Positions 1-7,851 are shown, counted from the first letter of the stretch. The stretch: 12,726 nucleotides of DNA from Saccharicrinis sp. UBA6048 (GCA_002429115.1 DIYS01000023.1:1-12726); one strand, 5' to 3'. Notes: generated by a model not told the origin, from the letters alone. Numbers and translations: made by a program.

Positions 1-468
1 ACAAACCGAACCGAAATAGCCAGCACTGCGTTTACCAAAGAAATGATAAAGTATTATGCACGTCATGAAGTTGTTGATGACTTGCTGACTGTTGATGACG
101 ATATACTGAAAATAGCGGTTAATGACTTTAAAAATATGGAAACCACGGTTTACCCAATCATCAAAGAGCAGTTTGGCCAAGCGTTTCAAATCAGCACATC
201 AAGCACCATCTGGATGGATATTATGAGCATCGGCATAAATAAAGGGGCTGCCATCACTAAGCTACAGCAGCAATTAGATATTACTCCTGAACAAACGATG
301 GTATTTGGTGATTACCTGAACGACTACGAGATGATGCAATGCGCATACCACACCTATGCTATGAGCAATGCCCATCCGGATATTAAAGAAACCGCCCGGT
401 TTATGACGGACAGCAATGATGACAATGGAGTGATGAATGCGATTCGTAAGCAGTTATCTGATATTTAA
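1..468 (+). CDS. Cof-type HAD-IIB family phosphatase, C-terminal part (5' end outside the window)
   Basis: The reading frame is open from base 1 and runs through the ATG at 43 without a stop, so the gene starts upstream of the window. About 155 C-terminal residues are visible; family members are usually about 270. What remains is the end of the cap and the last core motifs of the haloacid dehalogenase superfamily: a motif III-like lysine in SIGINKGAAI (Lys codon at 241-243) and the Mg-binding motif IV GDYLND (about 307-324). This is the typical C-terminal signature of Cof/YidA-like cytosolic sugar-phosphate or nucleotide phosphatases. The substrate cannot be told from sequence. The TAA at 466-468 overlaps the stop of the convergent methyltransferase gene. 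The family call is firm; the specific function is unknown. Confidence 0.85.
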   Translation, partial: TNRTEIASTAFTKEMIKYYARHEVVDDLLTVDDDILKIAVNDFKNMETTVYPIIKEQFGQAFQISTSSTIWMDIMSIGINKGAAITKLQQQLDITPEQTMVFGDYLNDYEMMQCAYHTYAMSNAHPDIKETARFMTDSNDDNGVMNAIRKQLSDI

Positions 469-1514
469 ATCTTCTTAGCCACAATTATATCGCGTTTTAT
501 CGATTTGTCGACCATATGCTCAAACCCTTGGTATGGCTTAGCATCGAGCACCTTGAACCCGGATGTTGCAAATACTTCGGCCAGCTTTAGCCTTGACAAT
601 ACAAAGCTGTTCCAGGCCAGCACAATCGTTCCGCCTTTTTTAAGTACGGATTTCCAGGCTGGCAAACATGATTCCACTAACTCAGACGGATTACGCGTTC
701 CGGTTGTACTTTTATTGGCACCTGTATTTCCATGTGCAATGCCATAGGGCAAATCACCCACAATCAAGTTGAAGCAATTCTTTTTGAAGTATTTGTCGGC
801 ATCCTGCGAATTACCGCAGATAAGTCCCAGCTGCTTACGTTCTTCCTTATTTTTAAACACTTCCTTGCTGTTGGCATATTCAAACTCGTGCATGTAAATG
901 GCTTCTTTCTTGTTCTTGCCATATACCATGCGTTTATCGGCCACAAATTTAAGGCGCTCATTCTGCAGGTGCTTTTTGAAGAAAATCTGATTCTCATGCA
1001 CTGATTTCTGCTCAATCTCAATACCAAAAGCACTGAAACCATATACCGTTGCTTCATTTAAGGTAGTGCCACGGCCAGCTACAGGATCGAGCAAACGAAT
1101 ATCGTCATCATAGTTATAGTCACTGGCCAACAAAGCCACATTCACCATCATCTTGGTAAATAGCTCATTGGTTTTTCCGGCATATTTCTGAATGGTGCTG
1201 ATCTTGCTATCCAGATATTCGCAGACTTCCAGCGAAATAGGTAATAAGCCATCCTCGGCATGCAGGCCAAACTGGTTAAAAATGGCGAAGACAAAAGAAA
1301 GGCGCGATAACACAGTAATGTCCTGTGACGATAACTCATCATCACAAGTAAGCGTAATATAGCGCACACCAGCCACCTCCTGTATTCCAACATCGGTACA
1401 CTTAACACTTAATCGCTTACTGGCAATGCTCAGTTCAGATACCGCCAGTTGAGCAGCCTCTTTATAGTACACACGGTTATGGCCCGGGTTCTGCAGAATC
1501 AAATACTTCATCAT
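465..1514 (-). CDS. TRM11-like SAM-dependent methyltransferase, probable RNA modifier
   Basis: A class I Rossmann-fold methyltransferase. Numbered from the upstream TTG at 1586, the SAM-binding motif I is DPVAGRGTT (residues 167-175) and the catalytic motif IV is DLPYG (278-282), of the (D/N)-(P/L)-P-Y kind used for base-amino methylation. The roughly 140 residues before motif I fit the N-terminal module of TRM11/TrmG10-type enzymes (guanosine N2 methylation in tRNA), though I see no clear THUMP domain. I chose the ATG at 1514 (a second ATG follows at 1511) because the protein then starts MMKYLILQNPGHNRVYY, a natural N-terminal beta strand; the longer frame needs a TTG at 1586. A perfect Bacteroidota -7 box, TATCTTTG, lies at 1519-1526, too close to the ATG for an ordinary leader. 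It lies downstream of, and probably in one operon with, the paralogous methyltransferase at 1610-2560. Target RNA unknown; DNA methylation is less likely but not excluded. Confidence 0.8.
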   Translation of the reverse strand: MMKYLILQNPGHNRVYYKEAAQLAVSELSIASKRLSVKCTDVGIQEVAGVRYITLTCDDELSSQDITVLSRLSFVFAIFNQFGLHAEDGLLPISLEVCEYLDSKISTIQKYAGKTNELFTKMMVNVALLASDYNYDDDIRLLDPVAGRGTTLNEATVYGFSAFGIEIEQKSVHENQIFFKKHLQNERLKFVADKRMVYGKNKKEAIYMHEFEYANSKEVFKNKEERKQLGLICGNSQDADKYFKKNCFNLIVGDLPYGIAHGNTGANKSTTGTRNPSELVESCLPAWKSVLKKGGTIVLAWNSFVLSRLKLAEVFATSGFKVLDAKPYQGFEHMVDKSIKRDIIVAKKI

Positions 1515-1609
1515 GCTGCAAAGATAAGTAATACAAATATCACCTTGGGTAAGGCTAAACTTCAATTTTTCGTTTTCGAGACTCAATTAGCGGATGGTAA
1601 GGAGAAATT

Positions 1610-2560
1610 TTAGTTCTCGCTAATCTTTTCACACACCCATATGTTTCTGGAAAACTTCTTCCCTTTCTTCTCTACCGTGCAGAAATCGGAGATGCTCAAA
1701 CCGGATTGATCAATTAAAGGTTTAATATCGGAGCTGGAAACGATTACCATGCGAGGGGCTATTTTTGCAGCCGATTCAATAATATGAACGGTATTTACAT
1801 CATCCGAATGGGTGTACAAATTATACGGAAGGTCAATGATGGCCGTATCATAGCTGCTTGTCATATCCTTTAAATCGGTGCGATACACATTGGCCGAGTA
1901 GTTGTAATGCGCCAGGTTTTTACGGGTGGCCACACAGGCTTTCCAGTGTATGTCGCAGCCCTCAATATTAAAGCCGGCAATACAGGCTTCGAGCATCACG
2001 GTGCCCACTCCGCAACCGGCATCCAGCAGGCGTTTCTCTTTATTTCCCTTGGAGGCAATGCTGACCAGCGCCTTGGCAATATCCATGTTGATGGCGCTAC
2101 TGAAAGAGTGCGGTTTATTCTTGTGCTTAAACCAGTCGCCGTTGTGCTTAATAAGAATACCAAAATACCAGGTGTTCTCATACTTGCATATTGAATAGGT
2201 CAACAATGGATTGATATAATCCGGATCACCTTCGATGCAATAGCCGATGTCTTTTAACTTTGTAAGTCGATCCTGATAGCCGGTTGTATCGCCATCCAAC
2301 ACCAGGTATTCCGCTTTAAAACCATCCATCTGAATATTGGCCTCACGAATATTATCAAGCATCTGCGAATAATCGTCTGACCACAAAATAACCTCAAAGC
2401 GATTCTTAATAAACGGACTGATCGATGGATCTACCTTAACATTGGAAAACAGCAGTTTGTCCTGCTCCTCCTCACCAAATATCTGCCTCGATTCCAACTT
2501 GCATAAGTTGACATTGTGCGTATCGTATTTAAATGAATAGATGTAGTTGTAATGAGGCAT
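1610..2560 (-). CDS. TRM11 family SAM-dependent RNA methyltransferase
   Basis: A 316-residue protein with a non-catalytic N-terminal half and a class I methyltransferase C-terminal half. The SAM motif I is DAGCGVGT (residues 180-187), an acidic post-I residue lies in GCDIHW (201-206), and motif IV is DLPYN (243-247). The N-terminal half carries SPFIKNR near residues 48-54, a pattern I associate with TRM11-family proteins of Firmicutes and Bacteroidota. The likely role is N2-guanosine or similar methylation of tRNA in the cytosol, inferred from family only. The start ATG (2558-2560) has no Shine-Dalgarno, as is usual in this phylum. The second methyltransferase gene follows on the same strand, 95 bp downstream if that gene starts at 1514 or 23 bp if at the TTG at 1586. 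Two TRM11-like proteins in a row suggest either two modification sites or cooperating subunits. Confidence 0.82.
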   Translation of the reverse strand: MPHYNYIYSFKYDTHNVNLCKLESRQIFGEEEQDKLLFSNVKVDPSISPFIKNRFEVILWSDDYSQMLDNIREANIQMDGFKAEYLVLDGDTTGYQDRLTKLKDIGYCIEGDPDYINPLLTYSICKYENTWYFGILIKHNGDWFKHKNKPHSFSSAINMDIAKALVSIASKGNKEKRLLDAGCGVGTVMLEACIAGFNIEGCDIHWKACVATRKNLAHYNYSANVYRTDLKDMTSSYDTAIIDLPYNLYTHSDDVNTVHIIESAAKIAPRMVIVSSSDIKPLIDQSGLSISDFCTVEKKGKKFSRNIWVCEKISEN

Positions 2561-2655
2561 GTTGTGCTAGTTTGATGTTGCTTATTCTATTGATTAAGAT
2601 ACGCGAAGTTAATATAACTCTGCTACAACTTTCCAAACAAAACAATTGTACGTTG

Positions 2656-2680
2656 AAAAAATATCACCACAAGGTGACAT
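2656..2680 (-). terminator. Rho-independent terminator of the ATPase-nuclease gene
   Basis: Read on the minus strand, ATGTCACC (2680-2673), loop TTGT, then GGTGATAT (2668-2661) forms an 8-bp stem with one G-U pair. It is followed by a run of six T (2661-2656). It begins 28 bp after the TAA of the 1118-residue gene and lies before the methyltransferase gene, so the large gene is probably a separate transcription unit. Confidence 0.75.
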
Positions 2681-2708
2681 ATCTTGATATAAAGCATTTT
2701 CTTTTTCA

Positions 2709-5700
2709 TTAAGGAAAATAAGATGTTGGCTTTTCACACTCTAACAGGCTAAAATGCAACTTTATAAACTCTGAAATTGAAATTCCATCACTAGAATTCC
2801 ATACCGTTGAATCAACTCTAAATCTTACTTTTTGATCTTCTATATCAACTGAAACACCATCTTTACCTGCCATTAATTGGTCTTTTTGAGTTTCAACAGT
2901 AGAAAAATCATTCATTACTTGTGAAAGCTTACTTCCAATGTTGCAAATTACTTTTGCATTTGCTCTAACATATTCAATATTGAGAGTTGAACCATTAAGG
3001 GGAACAACAACTAAGGCATAGCTATTTTTAGTTTCGGTTGCAGTTTTTGCTTGTCGAGAAGTCATTGCTGCATAATTCCGTCCTGTTGCTTTTAACTCAA
3101 TTAACCAATCTTTTATACTAAAAAGTTCTTCTTCTCCGTTTTCATTTACTAAGTCTGATGATTCTTCAGATAATAAATAATCACTCCCCAAAGGCTTTCT
3201 AGTAATGCATATATTCACTCCCTTTTGTTGCAACTCTAAAATTAACTCATTAAATAACTCTTCGACTAATGCTCCTAGCTTCTGATTTCGATTTATGAGT
3301 ATTCTATTATTTAATCGTTTCTGGTATTCTATTTGAATTCCGGGGTCACCAAAAATCTCCTGTGCTAATTCCGGGCTAACATCACTCGTAATCATTGTTG
3401 TAAGCGCTTTATCCCAGCTTGTCCTTATTTCATCAGTCTTTAAAGTATTTCTTATAAGATCAGAAACACCAACGTTGATTTTAGATAAAAACGTGATTTG
3501 TTTTTCGCCACGAATTGTTTTTATTAATTCTTCTTTGTCCTTAATTATTTCAGATAAATTCCTTGATGAAGGAACTTCCTTTATAAATTTATTACTACTT
3601 TCAGATTCAATGTCTTTAACATTCACCCATTGTATGCTTTTGGCTCTCTTTAACCAGAGCATTTTATTAAATGTGATTTGTTTATCAATTAGGGTAATTT
3701 TTTCTCTATCAGAGTTAAAGAATTCATCCTTTAATGTTGCCTCATTTAATAAGAAATCGAATATTTTAAAGCTAGAAGAAGTTGTGGAACTCCTATCATA
3801 AATATGACCTTCAGAGGTTGTTAGATATGCAAAATCACTATATTCTAATTCTATTTCTTCTGTTAATTTACCATCACTATTCTTCAACATAGCCAGATCA
3901 TCACTATTTTGAATTAGTAGGTCAATACTTTTGGTGTCAAGTTTTTCCTTTCTTATAACTAATGGTGAAGAGTGCATAAATCCCTTCGTTGACAAATAAT
4001 CATAATCGGAACATTCTAATGAAACCATATATGAAGGATGCATACAATCCTTATCTCTTATTATCTCAGAGTATTTTGGAAACTCACTTTTAAAGAAATC
4101 TTTTGGGGGTAACATCAAATGTTTTCCAGAAGGAAACACTCTTGATATTAAGTTTGAATTTTCTTTCTTATCTATTGATATTATTTTCAAATCTTTAATA
4201 ATATCATCTTGGGAGTTATTGATTAACCATTTCAGAAAACCAACATTTGCTTCTAATGTAGTATCAAAAGTGTACTCTGATTCAGTAAGTTGGTTTAATT
4301 TGTTTTTTATATCTTGAACAGCGGATTCCTTTTTATAGATTCCCACTCCGGTGACCTCGAAATCAGCAATGTTATTTGAAATTAGTTTCTTTGAAAAGTT
4401 AAGGTTGATTTTATCTGAAATTGATATAAGTATATCATCTTTAATTCCATCCCATCGTAATTCTTCTGCTTCAATAAAATCATCTTCTTGGTTTAAAAGA
4501 ATTCTGCTTTTTAGTGAAAACTCGCCTAAATCATCAACTATGAACTGATATAGTCTATCAAGCCAATCATATACCTCAACATTCAAATCTTTCTTAAGTG
4601 CATTTAGTTTAGCGTGTTTAGTTATATATTTCTTTAGCTTTTCACTCCCAATAATATTATTTTCCTCAAATACATCGCTATTTTTAAGCTCTGCAATATT
4701 CTTAGCAATAGCAATCCAATTACTCAGTTCAGAATATGGAATTGTATTAAATGATTTTGATTCATTTACAAGTTGCCAGACTTTCTCTAACAGTTTCCCA
4801 TCTGAAGAATAGGGTATATTCAGTTTACTATATTTATGATCAATTTCATCCTGAATAATAAATTCTTGCTCAGTCAAATTTTCTATGAGACTAACCTTCA
4901 ACTTTGTGAACCAGTCTTCATCGATCCAACTATATTCTTTTGTTTTTGAGAAATCAAAAACGTTGAACACTGACCTAATCTTGTTTTTCTTGACTATTAT
5001 TGGCAATACTGAGATTGCAATCTTAAGGGCTTTAGATAGTAATTCCTTGTTCTTTATAACGCTATCACTATCAGTTTCGTCACTTTTTAAATAAATCCCA
5101 TCTCTTTCAACTTTAGGGTCAAACTTTGTTGAGTTGATAATTAATGGAATACCTAATTCTTCAGTACCAATAAGTGGGAAAGTAAAAAAAAGTTTAGGAA
5201 ATTGATGATTTAGTTTTTTTAAATGCTCAATACCATCCTTCTTTTCTGTAATGCATACAATATCAAATTCTTCGTCATGGATAAGATATGCCTTTAACAC
5301 TGCATCTTGGTCAGAAGATTTTAATTCCCATTCTTCAATTTTGTTATTTTCTATCTCGTAATTCTTCAGATTACTTTTTTCGTAAATAACAGTTTTACCA
5401 TCTTTAACTACCGTGATTGAACCAATCTGATTATTAAATATTTGGGTAAATGGTATTAATTCTTTAAGGCTATTTAGTCCTCTGTCCGATGTAATTTTTC
5501 CTTTCTCGTTCAGGTTATATATAAAACGAGTCTGAAACTCATCATCACCAACATAACTAGTTTCCCTAATTGAACTTATAAATTCATCATTGGATTTTTT
5601 CTGAAGTCTAAAAAACTCTTTTATTGCATTAACATCTTTTGAATCGTCTACATCTCGGTTTAAATCAAACTCAAAGAAGCCACCTGCATTTTCTAGTTGT

Positions 5701-6065
5701 CCTGTTATCTTAACATTCTTAGACAACAAATATGTAGTCATAAAACCAGTTCCAAACCTACCTGTTTTATTATCATCCTCAATTTTTGAAGAACCTTGAA
5801 TAATCAGACTTAATATTTCATCAACCTTGAATGGATTACCAGTGTGTGAGAAGGAAACCTTAGAGTCAGTTATTTGAATTTTGACATTAACCCTTTCATC
5901 AACGACAACAGAGTCTTTTGCATTTTGAAGTAATTCCCAAAACCATCTCTTTTCATAAATAGGTCTTTCTTTTTCTCGCGCTTGAATATCCCTGTAAACA
6001 CTTCCCGCATGAAGTTCTTCTGCATATTCCGTTCTTCTCTTTACTAAGGTATCTTTATCTATCAT
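2709..6065 (-). CDS. Large sacsin-like GHKL ATPase with C-terminal PD-(D/E)XK nuclease-like domain; candidate defence protein
   Basis: A 1118-residue protein. The N-terminus is a sacsin/HSP90-like HATPase: N-box WELLQNAKDS (about 43-52, with Glu44, Asn48 and Asp51), a G1-like segment FSHTGNPF (72-79) and a G2 glycine loop GRFGTGFMTTYLL (102-114). Near residue 300, FPLIGTEELGIPLIIN resembles the segment that follows the ATPase in sacsin-repeat proteins. Residues about 330-920 match nothing I recognise. The last 190 residues look like a PD-(D/E)XK fold of the DUF3883/Mrr kind: Glu935/936 in a helix, Asp962 in GSDY, ELK at 990-992 and a downstream SRQAKT helix (Gln1005). ATPase plus nuclease in one chain suggests an ATP-gated DNA or RNA cutter, as in several antiphage proteins; this role is inference. 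No signal peptide or membrane segment was seen. The gene is strikingly AT-rich (3121-3180 has 16 G/C of 60; 9601-9660 in nrdD has 28), which points to transfer. It stands alone with its own terminator. Start ATG at 6063-6065. Confidence 0.8.
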   Translation of the reverse strand: MIDKDTLVKRRTEYAEELHAGSVYRDIQAREKERPIYEKRWFWELLQNAKDSVVVDERVNVKIQITDSKVSFSHTGNPFKVDEILSLIIQGSSKIEDDNKTGRFGTGFMTTYLLSKNVKITGQLENAGGFFEFDLNRDVDDSKDVNAIKEFFRLQKKSNDEFISSIRETSYVGDDEFQTRFIYNLNEKGKITSDRGLNSLKELIPFTQIFNNQIGSITVVKDGKTVIYEKSNLKNYEIENNKIEEWELKSSDQDAVLKAYLIHDEEFDIVCITEKKDGIEHLKKLNHQFPKLFFTFPLIGTEELGIPLIINSTKFDPKVERDGIYLKSDETDSDSVIKNKELLSKALKIAISVLPIIVKKNKIRSVFNVFDFSKTKEYSWIDEDWFTKLKVSLIENLTEQEFIIQDEIDHKYSKLNIPYSSDGKLLEKVWQLVNESKSFNTIPYSELSNWIAIAKNIAELKNSDVFEENNIIGSEKLKKYITKHAKLNALKKDLNVEVYDWLDRLYQFIVDDLGEFSLKSRILLNQEDDFIEAEELRWDGIKDDILISISDKINLNFSKKLISNNIADFEVTGVGIYKKESAVQDIKNKLNQLTESEYTFDTTLEANVGFLKWLINNSQDDIIKDLKIISIDKKENSNLISRVFPSGKHLMLPPKDFFKSEFPKYSEIIRDKDCMHPSYMVSLECSDYDYLSTKGFMHSSPLVIRKEKLDTKSIDLLIQNSDDLAMLKNSDGKLTEEIELEYSDFAYLTTSEGHIYDRSSTTSSSFKIFDFLLNEATLKDEFFNSDREKITLIDKQITFNKMLWLKRAKSIQWVNVKDIESESSNKFIKEVPSSRNLSEIIKDKEELIKTIRGEKQITFLSKINVGVSDLIRNTLKTDEIRTSWDKALTTMITSDVSPELAQEIFGDPGIQIEYQKRLNNRILINRNQKLGALVEELFNELILELQQKGVNICITRKPLGSDYLLSEESSDLVNENGEEELFSIKDWLIELKATGRNYAAMTSRQAKTATETKNSYALVVVPLNGSTLNIEYVRANAKVICNIGSKLSQVMNDFSTVETQKDQLMAGKDGVSVDIEDQKVRFRVDSTVWNSSDGISISEFIKLHFSLLECEKPTSYFP

Positions 6066-6605
6066 TTGAGGTTCAGATTCTATTTAATTCATGCAAAAAT
6101 ATACTTATCCGTTAAATACCATACCTATTTTAACAAAAACCTACACCTATCCTATAAATTTTTATCGCAACATTTTTACTTAGTTATCACTTTCAATACA
6201 CTTTCATTGGGTAAAATTGTGTTTATTTATAATGAGCACAAACATCTCTTATTTACTTCTTTTAAAGACCTTAAGGATATTTAATAGTCAAATAAACTAA
6301 CGATAAAATTATTTGTACGCACTTAATAACTTATTCAATGATAGAACCAGCAAGGGATACAAACTATATAAGTAGCATTAATTCTATAGAAATTCTATTT
6401 ATCGATTTGGAATTGTTATTGTAAACCTATAATTTAATGGTTATTAATCAAACACCCCTAAGTAATCTAACAAATGACACATTTATTAAACCACACCACC
6501 GCTTTTGGGACATCAGAAGCATCCCTTCTAAATCAACTAATCACCCCCGGTGTTAAAAAAAACGCAATAGCACATACTATCAGGCCAAACCTTAATGGTT
6601 CAAGT
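6066..6605. other. Gene-free AT-rich divergent intergenic stretch
   Basis: Between the divergent starts at 6065 (-) and 6926 (+) there are 860 bp without a convincing gene. The first 540 bp are AT-rich and hold only short open frames with no recognisable protein features or start signals. A small GC palindrome (CACCCCCGGTG, about 6542-6552) followed by a run of A is the only local structure I noticed. Promoters for both flanking genes must lie somewhere in this region or in the repeat array that follows. Confidence 0.6.
6094..6101 (-). promoter_or_regulatory. Possible Bacteroidota -7 promoter box for the ATPase-nuclease gene
   Basis: The minus strand reads TATTTTTG, an exact match to the TAnnTTTG -7 consensus, 28 bp upstream of the ATG at 6065. 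The nearest TTTG that could be a -33 box (6134-6137) is 32 bp away, longer than the usual roughly 20 bp. In such AT-rich DNA a chance match is quite possible. Confidence 0.3.
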
Positions 6606-6833
6606 CATCATCAAACCATATTGCACCCACTTTTTCGCAGGGAAGTCGCGATCAAACCATATTGACCCGGCTTTTTCACAGCGAGGTCATCATTAAACTA
6701 TATTGACTCAACTTTTTGGCAGCGAAGCCATCATTAAACCATATTGAGTCAACTTTTTCACAGCGAAGCTATCATTAAACCATATTGGCTCAACTTTTCT
6801 ACAGCGAGGCCATCATTAAACCATATCGATTCA
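6606..6833. repeat. 41-bp tandem direct repeat array, five full units and one partial unit
   Basis: Units begin at 6606, 6647, 6688, 6729 and 6770 and are each exactly 41 bp; a sixth, partial unit starts at 6811 and decays after about 20 bp. The unit reads roughly CATCATTAAACCATATTGAS, then TCAACTTTTTCACAGCGARG and a final pyrimidine. Units 3-5 are close to identical; units 1 and 2 are more diverged, for example starting CGCGATCAAACC in unit 2. The period is not a multiple of three and every frame carries stops, so it is not coding. There are no variable spacers, so it is not CRISPR. It ends about 95 bp before the DUF6261 start. Function unknown: a phased protein-binding array, a recombination relic, or a dispersed repeat that expanded here. 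Confidence 0.95.
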
Positions 6834-6925
6834 TTGTTTACAAAAACGGATCATTATTTAATTATTAACAAACCCATATACATTAAACGAACATCCTTTA
6901 TCCAAATAATCTTAAATATTGTTTT

Positions 6926-7651
6926 ATGACAAAAATTAATAAAGCCATGACGAATACCCGCGTTCATGATGCCGCCAGGCTTGGCGACAGAACGTACGTG
7001 GAACTGAATGAGTCGGGCATTGAAGATGTGCATATCGACACCTTAAAAACGGGTGTTGAAACACATACTAACCGTCTAAAAGCTGTTATAGATGAAACCA
7101 AAGGCAAGTCTTTATTGCAGTTAGATGATGACCAACGCGACAATACGTATCGCTCTCTATTATATTTGAATAAGGGCTTCCTGCTCCATCCGGATAAAAC
7201 CATTCGTGAAGCTGCCAATGATGTTGAACAAGTGTTGGAAAAGCGTGGTTTTGAGCTTGCCAACATGAATTACACCGCTCAATCGGAAGCCGACGAGGCC
7301 TTAATTCGCGAATTAAAGTCGGAAAAGCTTGCTCCAAAGGTAGCGATACTACCCAGCATGCAAGAGGTAGTGGATCAATTGGAAGCTGATGAGCGAAAGT
7401 TTCAGGCAACTCAGAAAGCATGGTTGGAGACTAAAGCTGATGATCAGTTAACACAGAGCGCGTCGATTTATAAGCTTGAATTAATGAAATACATTAATGA
7501 TAAAGTGGTGACTTATTTACGCGCCATGCAGCAAATAAATCCAGAGCCTTACCAACAACTTATCACAAGAATATCCCTGCTGATTGACGAGTCCAATGAA
7601 TTGGTAAAAAGTCGTCAGAATAATGAGGAAGAAATTGAAGCTTCTAATTAA
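6926..7651 (+). CDS. DUF6261-like helical protein of unknown function
   Basis: A 241-residue, charged, mostly helical protein without signal peptide, membrane segment or cysteines. The region around residues 65-125 (LDDDQRDNTYRSLLYLNKGF, then HPDKTIREAANDV, ELANMNYTAQSEADEALI) has the look of the Bacteroidota-specific DUF6261 family. Members are 200-250 residues, often multicopy, and of unknown function; the assignment is from memory of the family pattern. It is the first gene after the 41-bp repeat array, is divergent from the large ATPase gene, and has its own terminator at 7679-7710. A second, truncated copy of its last 28 codons and part of its 3' untranslated region lies at 11205-11341 on the same strand, beyond nrdD. 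The start ATG at 6926 (MTKINKAMTN) is the first in frame; a second ATG at codon 8 is possible. No clear Shine-Dalgarno. Confidence 0.78.
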   Translation: MTKINKAMTNTRVHDAARLGDRTYVELNESGIEDVHIDTLKTGVETHTNRLKAVIDETKGKSLLQLDDDQRDNTYRSLLYLNKGFLLHPDKTIREAANDVEQVLEKRGFELANMNYTAQSEADEALIRELKSEKLAPKVAILPSMQEVVDQLEADERKFQATQKAWLETKADDQLTQSASIYKLELMKYINDKVVTYLRAMQQINPEPYQQLITRISLLIDESNELVKSRQNNEEEIEASN

Positions 7652-7678
7652 ATAATTTTTAAGTGATAAAGGATTTTA

Positions 7679-7710
7679 AGAGGCTGTCTCAATAGGGACA
7701 GCCTTTCTTT
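7679..7710 (+). terminator. Rho-independent terminator of the DUF6261 gene
   Basis: AGGCTGTCTC (7681-7690), loop AATA, GGGACAGCCT (7695-7704) gives a 10-bp stem with one G-U pair, followed by TTCTTTTATTG. It starts 29 bp after the DUF6261 stop codon. The opposite strand lacks a T-tract, so it should act mainly on the plus strand. Confidence 0.85.
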
Positions 7711-7739
7711 TATTGTTATCACTCGGGGTTATACACCTT

Positions 7740-7851
7740 AAATCCCTTCAGGATTTGTTTGTAAAATGAACTATGAAATAGTTCTACTTGAATAACCACA
7801 GGTGCAAGCTGTGGTATGTTAACACGTTACTGTATTAACCCTGAAAGGGTT
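7740..7851. repeat. Cluster of four short palindromes (REP-like) at the 3' end of nrdG
   Basis: Four perfect hairpins lie in 112 bp: AAATCC/GGATTT (7740-7756, 5-nt loop), GAACTAT/ATAGTTC (7768-7784, 3-nt loop), ACCACAG/CTGTGGT (7795-7815, 7-nt loop) and AACCCT/AGGGTT (7837-7851, 3-nt loop). Pieces such as AACCCTGAAAGGGTT and AACCACAGGTGCAAGCTGTG resemble dispersed palindromic repeats I remember between genes of Bacteroidota, so a mobile REP-like element is likely. The last palindrome supplies the first base (plus-strand T, 7851) of the nrdG stop codon. It may also serve as a transcription end or mRNA-stabilising structure for nrdDG. Confidence 0.6.

Noticed and set aside
72..79. Loss of ATPase function in the large protein because G1 reads FSHTGNPF instead of DxGxG
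   Set aside because: As I remember, sacsin-like bacterial homologues often have an F-S-H-x-G-x-P-F pattern here, so it is probably a family trait. Positions given are protein residues.
6066..6284. Small 72-residue open frame on the plus strand
   Set aside because: AT-rich, no recognisable protein pattern, immediately abuts the start of the divergent large gene; looks like chance.
6606..6833. CRISPR array
   Set aside because: The 41-bp units are continuous direct repeats without variable spacers, and there are no cas genes in the window.
6474..6929. Two open frames of 61-63 residues across the repeat region
   Set aside because: They read through the 41-bp repeats in shifting frames and have no start signal or protein features.
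7086..7421. 111-residue minus-strand frame inside the DUF6261 gene
   Set aside because: Shadow of the plus-strand gene, which has family similarity, a terminator and a second homologous copy with mostly silent changes.
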